From assembly GCF_004664715.2 (NCBI RefSeq), contig NC_051075.1:88158709-88222708 (forward strand): DNA of 64,000 nucleotides, given 5' to 3'. Positions 1 through 11,230 of this stretch are shown here, piece after piece. Made by a program: the position numbers and the translations under genes. The notes under the pieces are model-generated. The model saw only the letters and a program-made list of their open reading frames with translations. It searched no databases and was not told the origin of the DNA. Within the stretch, counting starts at the first letter, position 1. Each line of letters starts with the position of its first letter. The DNA comes from Peromyscus leucopus. Lineage: Eukaryota > Chordata > Mammalia > Rodentia > Cricetidae.

Positions 1-734
1 CCAAACTCCCCAGAATCTTGAGCATTGTTTCTAGTCAATAGAACCTATCTTCACGTAAGAAATCTTACATACTTTGTAAAAGAGTTTGCTATTATGCTTA
101 TTACAAACCCTTCCTCCCTAGGCCCTTGTCCTGTTTATCAGTCAACACAACTCATTCTTGTAGGAAAAGTCATAGGTGCTTTGCTAAAGGAATTTCAATG
201 TAGCCCGCCTAAAGCTTTGTTGTGATAATTGTCACAGAAAAACTTTTTCCTCCTGAAGTTTTATTGTGTTTAAATAAGTAAAGAATAAACCACTTGGCAT
301 CAGACTCCGGAGGTTTGAGGCAGGGCCAGCTAACAAATTCAAGCTGAATCAAGTTTCCTTCTTATCTCACCTGGATCATTTCCCTGCCATCCATGATGCT
401 TACAGTTGTCTTCCACTGTTTATATATACTTGGGAGGTATTGGAGTTTAGTGAATCTGCTCAGTTTCAGGGACTTCTTGAAGACTTTGAGTTGTTTATTT
501 CCTAATTTTAAAGTACATTCCCCATAAGATGGGATGTCTCACCCTCCCTTAGAACAACATCCTATTGTTTCACCTCCCTTTGATACCCTGGGTCTTAACA
601 AGCTTCCCTCAAAGATGGATGGTTTTATCTTGGAGGAAATTGCTCAATAACAGCAGAGTATACATAAACACTCAGACATGGTTTTGATCAAACATTAATG
701 AAAGACTCCGTGGAAGGGGGATGGAGACACAGAA
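1..734. other. Unassigned AT-rich sequence
   Basis: No gene, RNA or repeat is recognised here. The only open frames are short, lack any family resemblance and are no longer than expected by chance in AT-rich DNA. It probably represents ordinary non-coding sequence or a repeat too decayed to recognise by eye. Confidence 0.5.
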
Positions 735-905
735 TAGCAGTTGAGAGAGCATGTTAAGGGTCTGGGTTTGGTTCCCAGTACCTACAGTGGCTCATAGCCA
801 CCTCTAACTCCAGTTCTTAGGGTTGCAATATCCTCCACTGATCTCTGGGGGATCTTGCACATACATGATGCACATAAATCTACTCAGTTATATATTTGTA
901 GATAT
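735..905 (+). repeat. Diverged B2/B3-type SINE
   Basis: The order of blocks follows a B2 SINE: a decayed tRNA-like head, then GGTTTGGTTCCCAGTACC (Pol III B-box region), GTGGCTCATAGCCACC, and a GATCTCTGGG-type body ending in an AT-rich tail. It is much more diverged than the copy at about 3.3 kb and no target-site duplication is visible, so it is an old insertion. B2 elements are tRNA-derived and mobilised by L1. Confidence 0.8.
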
Positions 906-1380
906 AAAAATTAAAACCAATCAAATAATGAACAAAACACATTACAAAATATTCTCACAAAGAAGAAAGAGCCTAATATGCTTGGCTATGTCAGTGGTAA
1001 CTCATTCAAATTTCTATATGCATTTATAATAATAAATGCATGATTCTAGTATTATAGTTAAAAACAGAAACTATATCTTTTAAATCCAATTACCAAAAAA
1101 ACTAAATAGCATATGGATTAGTGTAAGGGTTCCTCTTTTCCAACACCAAGGAATGAGTTGTTTCTCTTGGATGAAGCATTGTAAAAATGTTCCTTTTATC
1201 ATTGTTGTAATCCAATGATACACCCACTTGCAGTGTAGGACCAAGTAAGGAGGGTCCTGTAGTGATATAAACTGAAAATCTTCATTTAATTATTCCTTCA
1301 GGGTAGCACTACATGTAGTAGAATGTTAATTTAAGGTGTGTTACTTTTGTTTATGTTGCATTTGTTTAACTCTGTGAAGC
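906..1380. other. Unassigned sequence
   Basis: AT-rich, no open frame of note and no repeat family recognised. It separates the B2 relic from the solo LTR that starts near 1381. Confidence 0.45.
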
Positions 1381-1772
1381 TGTGTTACTGTGCCTGTGTA
1401 TAACACCTGATGGTCTAATAAAGAACTGGCCCACAGCAGGGCAGGAGAAAAGGGGCTGGCAGCAGAGAGAATATATAGAGGGAAAATCTGGGAGGAGAGG
1501 AAGATCTAGCAGCCAGAGGAGGAGGACATCAGGGGCCAGCCACCCAGCCACACAACCAGAAAGCCATGGAGTAAGAGTAAGATTTAAGGAAGAGAATGGG
1601 AAAAGCCCAGAGGCAAACGGTAGATGGGGATAATATAAAGTTAAGAAAAGCTGGCTAGAAACAAAGCAAAGTTAAGGCCAGTTAAGTAAGAATAAGTTAA
1701 GTAAGTTAAATAAGAATAAGCCTCCATGTGTGATTTATTTGAGAGCTGGGTGGCACCACCACCACCCCTACA
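1381..1772 (+). mobile_element. Solo LTR, family A, copy 1
   Basis: A block of about 392 bp begins TGTGTTACTGTGCC and ends CCCCTACA, matching the TG...CA ends of an LTR. Internal order matches copies at 49,137 and 60,844: an AATAAA-bearing start, a purine-rich middle with CCAGCCA-type motifs, a TTAAGTTA-rich stretch, then GCCTCCATGTGTG near the 3' end. No gag, pol or env flanks it, so it is a solo LTR. I see no clear target-site duplication. The family is rodent (MYS- or RMER-like in my memory); the exact name is not assigned. Open frames on both strands inside it are coincidental. Confidence 0.7.
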
Positions 1773-2039
1773 AAAGAGCAAAAACATACAACTACATGTA
1801 ACAAAATTATTTCTCAAGCAAAGGTTTATCTGAAGATTGAAAGTCTACTAAAAACTAAAAACAAATAGATCATTATTTTTGAATATATACATATTTGAAG
1901 AATCTCTTCTTCCTTCACATATCCTTGTTAATGTCATTGAGGTTTTTCAGCATAATAACCTGTAAAAATACCTGTTGGTAGAGAGCGCATCCTATCATAT
2001 GGCCTTACAGGATTCCTCCAGCCTGGTATTATTGAAATT

Positions 2040-2430
2040 GTTCTAGTCAACTCTAGTTGTGAACCGGGCATAACGTAGGATCACTTGGGAAGGAAGTCTT
2101 AACAAGTCATGCTGGCCTATTGGCATGTCTGGGGTGGGAGATTATCTTATTAACTGAGGTGGGAAGGCATCCACCTTGGGTGGCATTGCTTCATAGACTT
2201 GGCCGCAGACTGGGTAAGAGTGAGGGAGAATAGCTGAGAACAAAGCATCAAGCGAGGATCCATGTTTTTATTCTCCCTCAGCCCCGGACTGTGGATGTCA
2301 AGCTTTAACTTCCTACTTTGGCTTCCCCTCAGTAAAGGACTGTGACCTGGAATATGAGCCAAATGAAACTTTCCTGTGGTGTTTCCATCTGGGTACTCAT
2401 CACAGCAACAAAAATGCAATTAAGACAAAA
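2040..2430 (+). repeat. Rodent interspersed repeat, possibly LTR-derived
   Basis: The block has the layout of a common rodent repeat. It starts near GTCAACTCTAGTTGTG, passes through GATTATCTTATTAACTGAGG and GGGTAAGAGTGAGGGAGA, and ends with a GACTGTGACCTGGAATATGAGCC to CATCACAGCAACAAAAATGC type terminus. The same 3' terminus type recurs near 15.8 kb. I cannot give a family name from memory with certainty; MaLR or RMER-like are the options. No target-site duplication was identified. Confidence 0.55.
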
Positions 2431-3307
2431 TCAATGTCTGATTTTCTGATTTAAATTGATCTCACACATGCCCATTCATTCATAAAACATATGTCACAGA
2501 ATTGTTCAGTAAAGCTGAAATTCAGCCATGTATCGCAATAATGGTAAACAGCACGGGAAATATACAGAGAGCCTGCATTTGTGGCTTCCCAGAGAATATA
2601 TGATTTAGTTTAACACACCACCACCATGCCTAGAACCTAAAATCCCTTCAACAAGCTCTGTCTAACTATTTTGATCATAGAATTTCAGACAAAATAGATA
2701 CAATTTCATCATTATTACATTTTTATTATTGCACGCTTTTTGAATGAATATTAAACCAAACTGGAAGAACTGGAAAGGGATATTATAAATTATAATATTT
2801 AAAAGAGGATTTTTATCTATTAAGAAATTTTTTTCTGTATTTTGGTTTCTGAATGACTTTAAGCTAGGCATGGTGGCACTTACCTATAATCTCTATACAC
2901 ACCATGCAAAGGCAAGAAAAGTTTATTTACCTCATCCATAGTTTTCTTATACAATGACAGAAGATATAGACCATAAAAATGGTTTTATATATGCTTGAAC
3001 TTATTTTATTTTAGGTAGTTTTAAAACACATATGAAATCAAAGAAATAATTTATGGGACTTGGATAAATGTAATATTTAGAATAGAGGAATAAGTCAATG
3101 AATATAATAAATATCAACTTTGTGCATATAGATTCAACTATTGTTGAGGGTTCAAGGTAAATTTAATCTATGCATCTGGCAGCCCAATTTAAAAATGACA
3201 ACACTTACAACATTTGAAGGTAATCATTTAGTTACTATATAATCACTTTATAAACTCTAATTACTTTAGCAGTAACTATTTCTACTTTCTTTGATTTCCT
3301 AAATCAT
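2431..3307. other. Unassigned AT-rich sequence
   Basis: Apart from a short B1 piece at about 2863-2905, no gene or repeat is recognised. Open frames are short and AT-biased. Confidence 0.45.
2863..2905 (+). repeat. B1 SINE 5' fragment
   Basis: GCTAGGCATGGTGGCAC followed by a CCTATAATC block is the 5' end of a B1 SINE, the 7SL-derived Pol III A-box region. The match fades after about 45 bp, so only a truncated or heavily diverged piece remains. Confidence 0.6.
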
Positions 3308-3522
<215 letters not shown>

Positions 3523-3729
3523 CTACTGCTACAACTAGCAGACAACTTTCCAGCAAAGGAGTGCTGAGCATACACTGAACATCTTATTAAAATCTCTCCT
3601 ATGGTATCAATAGTTCCTCAGTTTGTTCCATGAATATCTAATGTTCACTAAGTCACAGTGCTACTTTAGAAACAGAAGTATAGTGACGGACAAAGTACAC
3701 ACATTTCTGGTCCTTTGAAAGCTAAAATT

Positions 3730-3862
3730 AATCCTTTAGATTCCTGAAAAGGAAACTGAGATAAACAACGTATGCAACAGCATACAAGGACTGTCAATAT
3801 CTGCGATTTGGACTCAAGTCTGCCTTCTTCACACCAAACACCAGAGTCCACACTAAGCAGAT
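3730..3862 (+). repeat. MIR SINE relic
   Basis: GAAAAGGAAACTGAGATAAA, then GGACTCAAGTCTGCC and CACCAGAGTCCA follow the order of the ancient mammalian MIR core (GGAAACTGAGGC ... ACTCAAACCCAGGTCTG ... CCAGAGCCC). It is strongly diverged, as expected for an element that predates the placental radiation. MIRs make useful anchors for cross-species alignment. Confidence 0.65.
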
Positions 3863-4588
3863 ACTAAATATTTTAAAAGGTTAATACATTGGAGAACTTG
3901 GAAATCAAAATCACTTAATGGAGCTAAAAACAGTCTTATAACTGAAGACTTACTCTCTGATTCCCTCAAGTTTGACTTCACCAGTTGTATGAACTGGAAA
4001 AACAAAGACATGGCCATGTTATAGAGAAGAAGAATGAACAGGAGAAAGCAGAGGAAGAGACAGGAGAGAAAGGAGGAACAGAGGTGGATGTTATAGCTAT
4101 TGAAGTTGGAGATGTGCATACCAAAGGTTCAGCAGCTTACCTCTCTAGTGTGTACAAATAGTAAAGAAGCTACATGTGTATTAAGAGAGGAAGAAGGAAG
4201 TGAGTTGTACTTGTTTCATGATGGAACACTCTACCAGAAAATAAATGTTCAACTAGAAACCTGCCTATCACCACACATGGATTGCATGAATCTAAGATCA
4301 AAACCCATGAGATACAGGGGAATACCTATAGCATTGCTCTTTATATAGAGTTATAAAACCAGGACTATTTAACTATCCATGAAAAGGAATTAATTAGAAT
4401 TGATATAAAATAATAAATCTAAGTGTCACATTTAGATTATGTCAATCACTAGAAAAATAAGGAGACAGAAGAAAAATAAAGGTACTAGAAACCACAAATA
4501 TATAAAGTCTTTCAGATGAATTGGGGTCATTGTAACACTATGACAGGCACATATTATGAATGCATATATTATGTATGTATTATGTTAC
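3863..4588. other. Unassigned sequence
   Basis: Contains a purine-rich stretch near 4024-4085 and AT-rich DNA. Short open frames occur on both strands but match nothing known to me and lack a supporting start or splice context. No gene is called. Confidence 0.4.
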
Positions 4589-4701
4589 AGATTTTTATTA
4601 TTTTGTCTTTTTTTTCTGAGCTGAGGACAGAACCCAGGGCCTTGCACTTGGTCAGCAAGTACTCTACCACTGAGCTAAATCCTCAACCCCATAGATTTTT
4701 A
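4589..4701 (-). mobile_element. ID (BC1-type) SINE
   Basis: Read on the minus strand this is GGGGTTGAGGATTTAGCTCA, then GTGGTAGAGTACTTGCTGAC and CAAGGCCCTGGGTTCTGTCC, ending in a poly-A tract (the T run at 4610-4616 on the plus strand). That is the ID element, derived from the rodent BC1 RNA gene and ultimately from a tRNA-Ala. The 9-bp repeat AGATTTTTA flanks it (4589-4597 and 4693-4701). It is a dispersed copy: no sign that this is the BC1 master gene itself. Confidence 0.92.
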
Positions 4702-4705
4702 ATAC

Positions 4706-5110
4706 TTCATATCATACCACATAACTTACATGTTACATGTGGCATGGAGTATTTAATATGTTATTTTAAATTTTTATTTTCATGGAGCATCTGTTTACTG
4801 TTTTTAATAAGAATTCTACTTCAGGTCATAATCAATTTAACAAGATACTCCAAAACTGAGGTTAGTAATTATTTATTCAAATACATTCATTGTGTAATTG
4901 TTTTTTAAAGCAAATAATAAAAATAATTTAATATTTATTAATAGAGAAATGAGCGTAATAGTTCAAAAACATCTAAACAAGGAATATCAAACCACTATAG
5001 AGTAACTTTTTAAGTTATAGTTGCAATAATCCATTTTGAAAACTTTTCACAAGATCTCATTGGATGAAACAAATAAGAAAAAAAATAAACTTTGCACCTA
5101 AAATTATCTA
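4706..5110. other. Unassigned AT-rich sequence
   Basis: Very AT-rich; no gene or repeat recognised. Confidence 0.45.
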
Positions 5111-5113
5111 TAG

Positions 5114-5240
5114 GGTGGTCATGGTGCCACACACCTTCAATCTCAGCACTCTAGAGGCAGAAAGCAGATAATCACTGGGAGTTTTAGGCCAGCCTTTATT
5201 TACATAGCAACTGAGACCCTGCCTCAGAAAAAAACTAAAA
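5114..5240 (+). repeat. Diverged B1 SINE
   Basis: GTGGTCATGGTGCCACACAC, AATCTCAGCACTCTAGAGGC, TTTTAGGCCAGCC and ACTGAGACCCTGCCTCAGAA appear in B1 order, ending in an A-rich tail. Divergence is high and there is no obvious target-site duplication, so it is an older copy. Confidence 0.82.
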
Positions 5241-5511
5241 TCGTCTATATTCTAAGGCATTGTGAAAGAAAGCAGGGAAAATAAAGGAAAAAGAACCATT
5301 AATTTTTAAAAACTTACCTGTATGCTATAATTTCCTCTGTATAGTTATTTTTATATTTGCATATTTTAGTAAATTAGATAATCCAAAGAATGACGTTCGC
5401 TCCATTTGTTAATAAACAGGGAATACCAACTGGCCAAGTGAACAAGCACCGTTACACAGAAGGAAACGACGTGAGGGTGCAGTAGGCTGTCTAAATACTT
5501 TTCTTTATGTC

Positions 5512-5740
5512 CATAGATGAGTTCAGCTCTTAGGGGTCATTAGAAAAGCTTCGTTTTTAAGTGGATAGCAGTTAATGAAGAAACTTGGATCACCCCGGAG
5601 TGCAGAGAATAAAGAGCTGTGTTGTGCTCAGTCCTAAATGAGCCATCTACATCATTCCCCCTTCCCATGTAGCTCAGAAAACATTTCAGAAGATGAGATA
5701 GAAGACTGTGGGAAGACTGTTTTGAAACAGTCTCCTCTGG
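5512..5740 (+). repeat. L1 3'-region fragment (Lx-like)
   Basis: TGTCCATAGATGAGTTCAGC, GAAAAGCTTC, a GTGCAGAGAATAA block, then CTCAGTCCTAAATGAG follow the order of a long rodent repeat that I place in the 3' region of Lx-type L1. The same blocks recur near 5.86, 16.7, 18.2 and 35.6 kb. No ORF2 is attached. If the L1 assignment is wrong it would still be a high-copy rodent repeat. Confidence 0.65.
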
Positions 5741-5859
5741 ACATGTCAGGGACCTAAGGTGAAACCAAATGCTACTGATTTGAAAAAAAACAAACAACAA
5801 ACCATATCAATAAAACAACTCCATTCTGCTATCCTCATAAATCAGTTCTCTGCTTTGCC

Positions 5860-6310
5860 ATCGTCAGCGAAACTTCCTACTGCAGCAGATGGAAACATAT
5901 CACAGACACCCACAGCCAGACCTGCAGAGAGTGAGAGATGTTGGAACTCTCAGCCCTAAATGGGATGTCTCTATTTAATCCCTTCCCTCAGGACTCAGGG
6001 AACCCAGTGGAGGAGGAGGAAGAGGAGGAGCCTGAAAGAGTGTAAGGGCCAGAGGGGATGGAGGACACCAAGAAAACAAGGCCTTCTAAATCAACATGAG
6101 CAAAGCTCATGTGGACTCACAGAGACTTAAGCTTCCATGCACAGGGCCAGCACAAATCTGCATCAGGTCCTCTGCATGTATATTATGGTTTTGACTGTTT
6201 CCTTGCAATTCCTGAGTGTGTGTGACCGAAGCTACGAATTTGAAGAGGAGCAGAAGAGTTTGGAGAGGGAAAGGGAAGAGAGGAATATTACAATTAAATT
6301 ATAATCTCAA
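5860..6310 (+). repeat. L1 3'-region fragment (Lx-like)
   Basis: Starts at CTACTGCAGCAGATGG, continues with ACAGACACCCACAGCCAG, CTAAATGGGATGTCTC, a GGAGGAGGAAGAGGAGG purine run, GACACCAAGAAAACAAGG and CATCAGGTCCTCTGCATG, and ends near a purine run and A-rich tail. It lies about 120 bp after a fragment of the same family, which may be one element broken by a small insertion or two tandem pieces. Confidence 0.75.
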
Positions 6311-7923
6311 AAAGGGAAATCTCCTAATAACCATGCTAAAAATGAGAAACTCATGAAAAAAATGATAATGGAAAATAAATTAAGGTAGATGCCAGCCTGT
6401 CATGGTCCATGCTATATTTTACACATATATTTTTAAATAGAACATTTCACTTATCAGCACGTGAATTCATTGCTGTTAGCTCAGCTAATAAAATAGCTAG
6501 CATTTTCCTTATTTTTTTTAATTATTTGCTTTATTTCAAAATCATTATCTCCCCCAAAGTTTCTTGTGGAGGCAATCCCACACTTGAAGGGAAAAATAAT
6601 GAAATCCAAACTCAATTTCCCAATTCTGCTCTGTGTCTTAATTTTTTGGTCCCAATAACTGGTCATAATAATAACAACAACCAGAAGGTCAGCAGACTCT
6701 GCTCCTTGTGGGTCACTAGCTAACCCTACTTTGTTTCCATTGTAGCAAGACCAAATTTTAAGCTGATCACTGCCTCCCTCATCTTCTTTATTGCATAACA
6801 ATAATCTGACAAAAAAGAAAGGGAAGAAAGGGCCCTATCAAAAGTGTAAACAATGGAATGAGGTGGTTTTAAGAAATCAAATATATTTTTAAATAGAATT
6901 TATGAAGCGCAGAGCAGACGTCTTAAACTCTAAAGAGTATGAATTCTTTTGAGCCACACTTTGAAGAAGAAATATTTATTTTATTACAAAAAAAATCTTA
7001 CCTTCAAGTAATAATGAAATATCAAACTACCTATATAATTTAGATCATTTAAAAAGGGATTTAGAAAGTCTGAACAACAGAAGAAATTGATTCAGCCAGA
7101 AGAAAATGTTGCACAAGAGAATAGAATAAACTTTGTTATATGTCTCTGTTGCCCATCATTGACAGACAGAGCCCTTATGTTAGCATAACCAAATGGAACC
7201 CTGAGAAGGGAGGGCGAAGGGCACCCTGAGCAAAGTACCCCCGCCTGGCAAGTATTATGAAAAAAACTTTTAGGAAGAGCTGACCTTTTAGGAGTTTCAT
7301 TTTTTTAAATGGCACGCAAGTACATTATTAGCAATGAGAAATCTAGGCAAAAGAGAAAACCTGTGTAACGCTGAGTCCTCTGGAAACGTACAACAATACA
7401 AAGTAACAGCTAAGGATGCTTCATATCTCAACAAGGAGAAGGAACCACAAATATTACAAGGATTAACAGGATTTCAAAAAAAGAAAGTTTGTGCCACACA
7501 CATAGGGCCAAACATCTTCTTATTCATTTCAACAGTGTCTGCAAGAGGAAGTCCTGATAACCTGAGCTAATTGTGTCTTTCCTCGACACAAAACACCAAG
7601 TTACCCGGGTACAGGGAAAAGGAGGGCAGAGAATGTCACTTGGAATTTGATTGGCTTATATTGAAGCTTTTGAAATTAGTTCCAACTTAACAATATTTGT
7701 CTCATAACAAATTTAACATTATAGAAGTATATTGAATAACTTAGTATTTTACAAAAGTTTTAAATTCTGAGTCAATGAGATTTTTGAAGCCAAACTTCAA
7801 AGTCATTTCTCAAAGTAGATGAAATTATATGTTGTAAAACATGGTACATTGTCCATGGGCACATCTCTCCCCCACTACCTGACTCTGGTTGCTGTGTAAT
7901 GCAAATGTTAAATGTCTTAATTG
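6311..7923. other. Long unassigned stretch
   Basis: About 1.6 kb without a recognised repeat or gene. The overlapping frames at about 6.4-6.8 kb on both strands are short, show no domain, and sit in AT-rich DNA with no splice context. This is one of the few clean single-copy-looking intervals in the left half and may suit cross-species comparison. Confidence 0.4.
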
Positions 7924-8034
7924 AAAAAAAAAAAAAAAACAGTGCCAGATATGCCAGATATTGGGGTAAGTGCTGAAAGATTAGAGGGACAAAGGAACAA
8001 GTCACTGCCATGTCTCATTTCACCAACTCCACGA

Positions 8035-8391
8035 ATCCTCTGATTGAATGTCTCTGGGTCCTCAGCTGAAGGGGTCCAGCCAAAAAGGGTTTCAGTCAAA
8101 AAGGGCTTCAGCCCCGAAGCCTTTAATTCCTGTTTCCTCACGCCTTATGTACCATTCTCTGCCCAGCCATCACTTCCTTCCTAGTGCTAAGATTAATGGT
8201 GTGTGCGCTTCCCAAATACTGGGATTAAAGTGGTGAGATCTCAAGTGCTGGGATTAAAGGTGTGTGACTCCCAAGTATTGGGATTAAAGGTGTGTGCCAC
8301 CACTCCCTGGCATCTATGTTTAATCTAGTGGCTTGTTCTGTTCTCTGATCTTCAGGCAAATTTTATTAGGGTACACAATATATCACCACAT
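8035..8391 (+). mobile_element. LTR-like element with internal B1-derived repeats
   Basis: The block moves from GAATGTCTCTGGGTCCTCAG through GGCTTCAGCCCCGAAGCC, a row of B1-derived units, then ATCTATGTTTAATCTAGTGG, TTCAGGCAAATTTTATTAGG and the terminal ATATATCACCACA. I recognise the tail as that of an abundant cricetid LTR (probably ERVK-related), family name not assigned. The 5' edge is uncertain; a 16-A run lies about 100 bp upstream. No retroviral genes are adjacent, so it is treated as a solo LTR. Confidence 0.55.
8195..8312 (+). repeat. Tandem B1-derived units inside the LTR-like element
   Basis: Three neighbouring units centre on ATACTGGGATTAAAG, GTGCTGGGATTAAAGG and GTATTGGGATTAAAGG, with a looser fourth (GTGCTAAGATTAATGG) just upstream. 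Each is the reverse complement of the B1 SINE 5' region (CCTTTAATCCCAGCACT). Spacing is about 32-34 bp. The last unit runs on into GTGTGTGCCACCACTCCCTG, the natural end of a minus-strand B1. Confidence 0.8.
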
Positions 8392-8944
8392 TGCTGGAAG
8401 GCTTCAGCACAAAATTCCACATCTTTTCTCTCCAGTTAAGAGAGATCCTCTCCACTAACACTCCCTAAATGGCTTAATGCCCATGGAGGTGCCACATCTA
8501 CTAACAGTATCATGATTTTCGCTTTGTTAGATTCCTTGTTTTCAGTCACACTTTATCTCAAACTGGTATTTTGGGACGCGAGCTAGTTGCATCTACACAG
8601 GGTTAAATTTCAGCTTCTCATTCCTCACAAGTCCCTGTTCCTCAGCTTGCTTCTCTGTATTTCACTCTTGACAAAGTTTCCTTTGAAAAATTATTTTTTG
8701 TTTATTACTGACTGCTTCCATTTTTAAATCCTATGTGACTTCTCAACACCATTTGTAATTTTTAACAATTCCTCTTCCTGGAAACATCAGCTGCTACAGC
8801 ACCCTCCTGTGTTCTTACTACTGTTTTGAGCCGCCCCTCGTCAGACACTGGCTATTTCACAACCTGTTGACAATGACTTCTTGACGTCATTTCTTCTCAA
8901 TTGTCATAAGCCAATTTATATACTTTCTTGATTTCTATTTCAAA
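8392..8944. other. Unassigned sequence, possibly upstream L2
   Basis: No gene. The pyrimidine-rich part near 8.78-8.90 kb could be a decayed continuation of the L2 relic that follows, but I cannot align it convincingly. Confidence 0.35.
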
Positions 8945-9215
8945 ACACATACTGGTAACTTCCAAACAATACATCTATTCAAAACCTCTCTTCAGAAGTC
9001 CCCAGCTCCACACCAGGAATTTTTAATTGGATATCTCATTAGAATCTCAAATTTCCCATGGTCAAAATATTCCTTTATTAAAGATGCTTCTTACATCTCA
9101 GCATATGGCATCATTAGCTAATGTTTTGAGTCAGAATTGTAGACACCACTTTTGACCCATCCAACGTCTTACCTAACTCTAATTGTCTCCAAGTCTCTTT
9201 CCATGAGTGAACATT
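8945..9215 (+). repeat. LINE-2 (L2) 3'-region relic
   Basis: ACATACTGGTAACTTCCAAA, CAGAAGTCCCCAGCTCC, GGATATCTCATTAGAATCTC, ATGGTCAAAATATTCC, ATGGCATCATTAGCTAATG and GACCCATCCAACGTC follow the order of the L2 3' end (ACTGATGACTCCCAAAT ... CATCTCAAA ... AACATGTCCAAAAC ... AATGGC). High divergence is expected: L2 died out before placental mammals radiated. Confidence 0.65.
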
Positions 9216-9699
9216 TCAGAGTTTACTCTAATATGATACAAACTGATCATGGGTCATTAATGTCAGTGTTTTGTCAATGGCTGTCTTTCTTTTCTTCTTG
9301 AATATACCTCATACCCCAGTAATTAGACTGAGTCACATGACAGCTAGATACAATATTGAGATACTGAAGCAAATATTAGCTGTCACCATAAAGTTGTACT
9401 ACAGCAGACGAGAACATTTCAGGGTAGAGTTCATTATGTGATAAGTGATTTTCACGTTTCTCGGCCACTCCATTTTGCGCTTCTTAAACTGAATGTCTTA
9501 GGAATACTAGACTTTCCATTTCTTTTGTGTGCTTCTGTCTCAAGCCCAGAATCTCCTAAATTCCTCTGTATTTAATGATCCCAGAAAGGTAATGGTTTCA
9601 AATTCCTAACAGAAGACTAAATTCTGTTTCTGATTTCTAGAATAACCTCCAAAGAGTATCAAAGCATTAATCTCCCCCATTTAAGATGTTTTGGGAAGC
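9216..9699. other. Unassigned sequence
   Basis: No gene or repeat recognised. Short open frames only. Confidence 0.45.
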
Positions 9700-10260
9700 T
9701 AATCTTTTTATTATTTGAATTTTGTATTGGTTGAAGATCTTATGCATGCACCAAATGTGTTTTGATCAACTCTGCTCCCAACTCCTGCTCCTCCTGGTCC
9801 TTCCACATCCTCCCCACTTTGTGACATCAGGATGTGCCTGGGTATCTGGCCATCAGCTGGTACACAGGTAGCCTCTCAGTGGATTGCATCCCTAAGGAAA
9901 ACTGATACTCCCTCTCCCAGGGGCCATCAATTGCCAATAGATCCTCAACTGTGGTGGAACTGTGTGAACTTCTTGGGCTGGGATTCTCCCAGATTCAAGT
10001 CTTGTGCGCACACTCAAGCTGCTGTCAGGTCACATGTCCCATGACCCTATCATGTCCATAAAACAGATTCTCAGAAGATCTTACAGTTTTGTAAATCTTC
10101 TTCCATGATGATTCCTGAGGATTGGGCGCAGGGGTATAATATATATGCCCCAATTATGTCTGAGCACTCCACACAACCTATTCTCTGCACCTTGATCAAT
10201 TGTGAGCCTTTGTTAACAGTCATCTTCTCTAAGGACTGAGAGCTGCACTAATCTATTAAT
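9700..10260 (-). repeat. L1 3'-end region, antisense
   Basis: Plus-strand reading starts with pyrimidine-rich CTCCTGCTCCTCCTGGTCC (the complement of the L1 3' polypurine tract). It then gives ATGTGCCTGGGTATCTGG, CTCCCTCTCCCAGGGG, CACATGTCCCATGACC and GAGCACTCCACACAACC, ending GAGCTGCACTAATCTATTAA. This is the reverse complement of a rodent L1 3' UTR. The open frame at 9832-10044 is an accident of the repeat. Confidence 0.65.
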
Positions 10261-10384
10261 ATAAAATAATAGGGAGCAGCTGAATAGCAGTGCATTCTCT
10301 GAAAAATCCATATGAAGACCTACTATTTTAGAAGCTTTCTAAAATATGTATATATACATAAATCCTATAAATAAGAGAGAATGC

Positions 10385-10830
10385 CTCTTCTAGATACCAT
10401 GGGCTATCAGAAAGCCCAGTGCCAGGTATGGGTACCTCTTTTTGAGTAGTTGTCCAGTGGGGTTCCATAAGGAATTACAGGTTATTGTCATTGTTTTGGG
10501 CTACCCTCTGAAACTTGGTAAGACCTTACTGAATACACTACATACTTGAGTCATAGGATGTGGAAATATTAAGTTGGTACTGACATAGAAGCATTATATC
10601 TACTGGCTAGCTTTCCAGTTTTGTGTACGACTGAATGATAAAAGTGATCGATAGCATTACCCAGTTGTGAACTCTGAGAGCTACAATAATGACTATCTTG
10701 GCAAGATAGGCCCATTGGTACAACAGTAACACAAATGCTATAACTAACCAACTACTTTCTGATTTGGTATGAGGCCATCTCACAAGATAGAACTCATGCC
10801 TAGTACTAAAAGACAAATTATTTGTATAAA
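10385..10830 (+). repeat. L1 3'-region fragment (Lx-like)
   Basis: CCATGGGCTATCAGAAAGCC, CAGTGCCAGGTATGGGTACC, ACTGGCTAGCTTTCCAG, AGCATTACCCAG, TTGGCAAGATAGGCCC and TGAGGCCATCTCACAAGA run in the order I associate with the upstream part of the long Lx-type 3' region. It abuts an antisense L1 3' end, so two L1 pieces lie head to head or inverted here. Assignment is from memory of the family. Confidence 0.5.
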
Positions 10831-10954
10831 TAATAAATATAGTATTAAAACTTTATAAAATAAGACTTCATATTTTTAAAAAACCAAATTTAAATATTTT
10901 GATTTAGCCCTCTACTGCTTTGAAATAAATTCATTTATCAACACATATGATATG

Positions 10955-11230
10955 TATTATTTGACAGTTTCTATGGGCCAGTAATCTGGACAAGGATTAG
11001 TGAAGGCCTCTAACCACATGCTCTCATAAGATGCACTCAAATTATTGGCTAAGCTGTAGTCATTTCAAAATGGCACCATGGCTAAGTATCCACTTACAGC
11101 TTGGTCACAGAAATGCTAGCCATCCCGAATCCTTGGATTCTCTATGCACAAAACAAATGTTTACTCCATGGAAACTGCTTCTGGTATCTCAGGGAGAGAG
11201 GAAGGTATGAGAACTCGTGAGAGACAGTAA
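10955..11230. repeat. Possible ancient mammalian repeat
   Basis: ACAGTTTCTATGGGCCAGTA, CATGCTCTCATAAGATGCAC, TTGGCTAAGCTGTAGTC and TAAGTATCCACTTACAGC resemble a widespread old mammalian interspersed repeat whose block order is 'TTTCTGTGGGTCAGGAATCTGG ... AAGGCTGCAATC ... GGCTGGGCTGCAGTC'. I cannot name the family. Confidence 0.4.

Noticed and set aside
4589..4701. Possible BC1 or tRNA gene on the minus strand
   Set aside because: It is flanked by a target-site duplication and ends in a simple A tail, so it is a dispersed ID SINE. The cloverleaf of a functional tRNA is not kept.
8195..8312. CRISPR-like array of spaced repeats
   Set aside because: The units are B1 SINE sequence in mammalian DNA, with degenerate, non-unique spacers and no cas genes.
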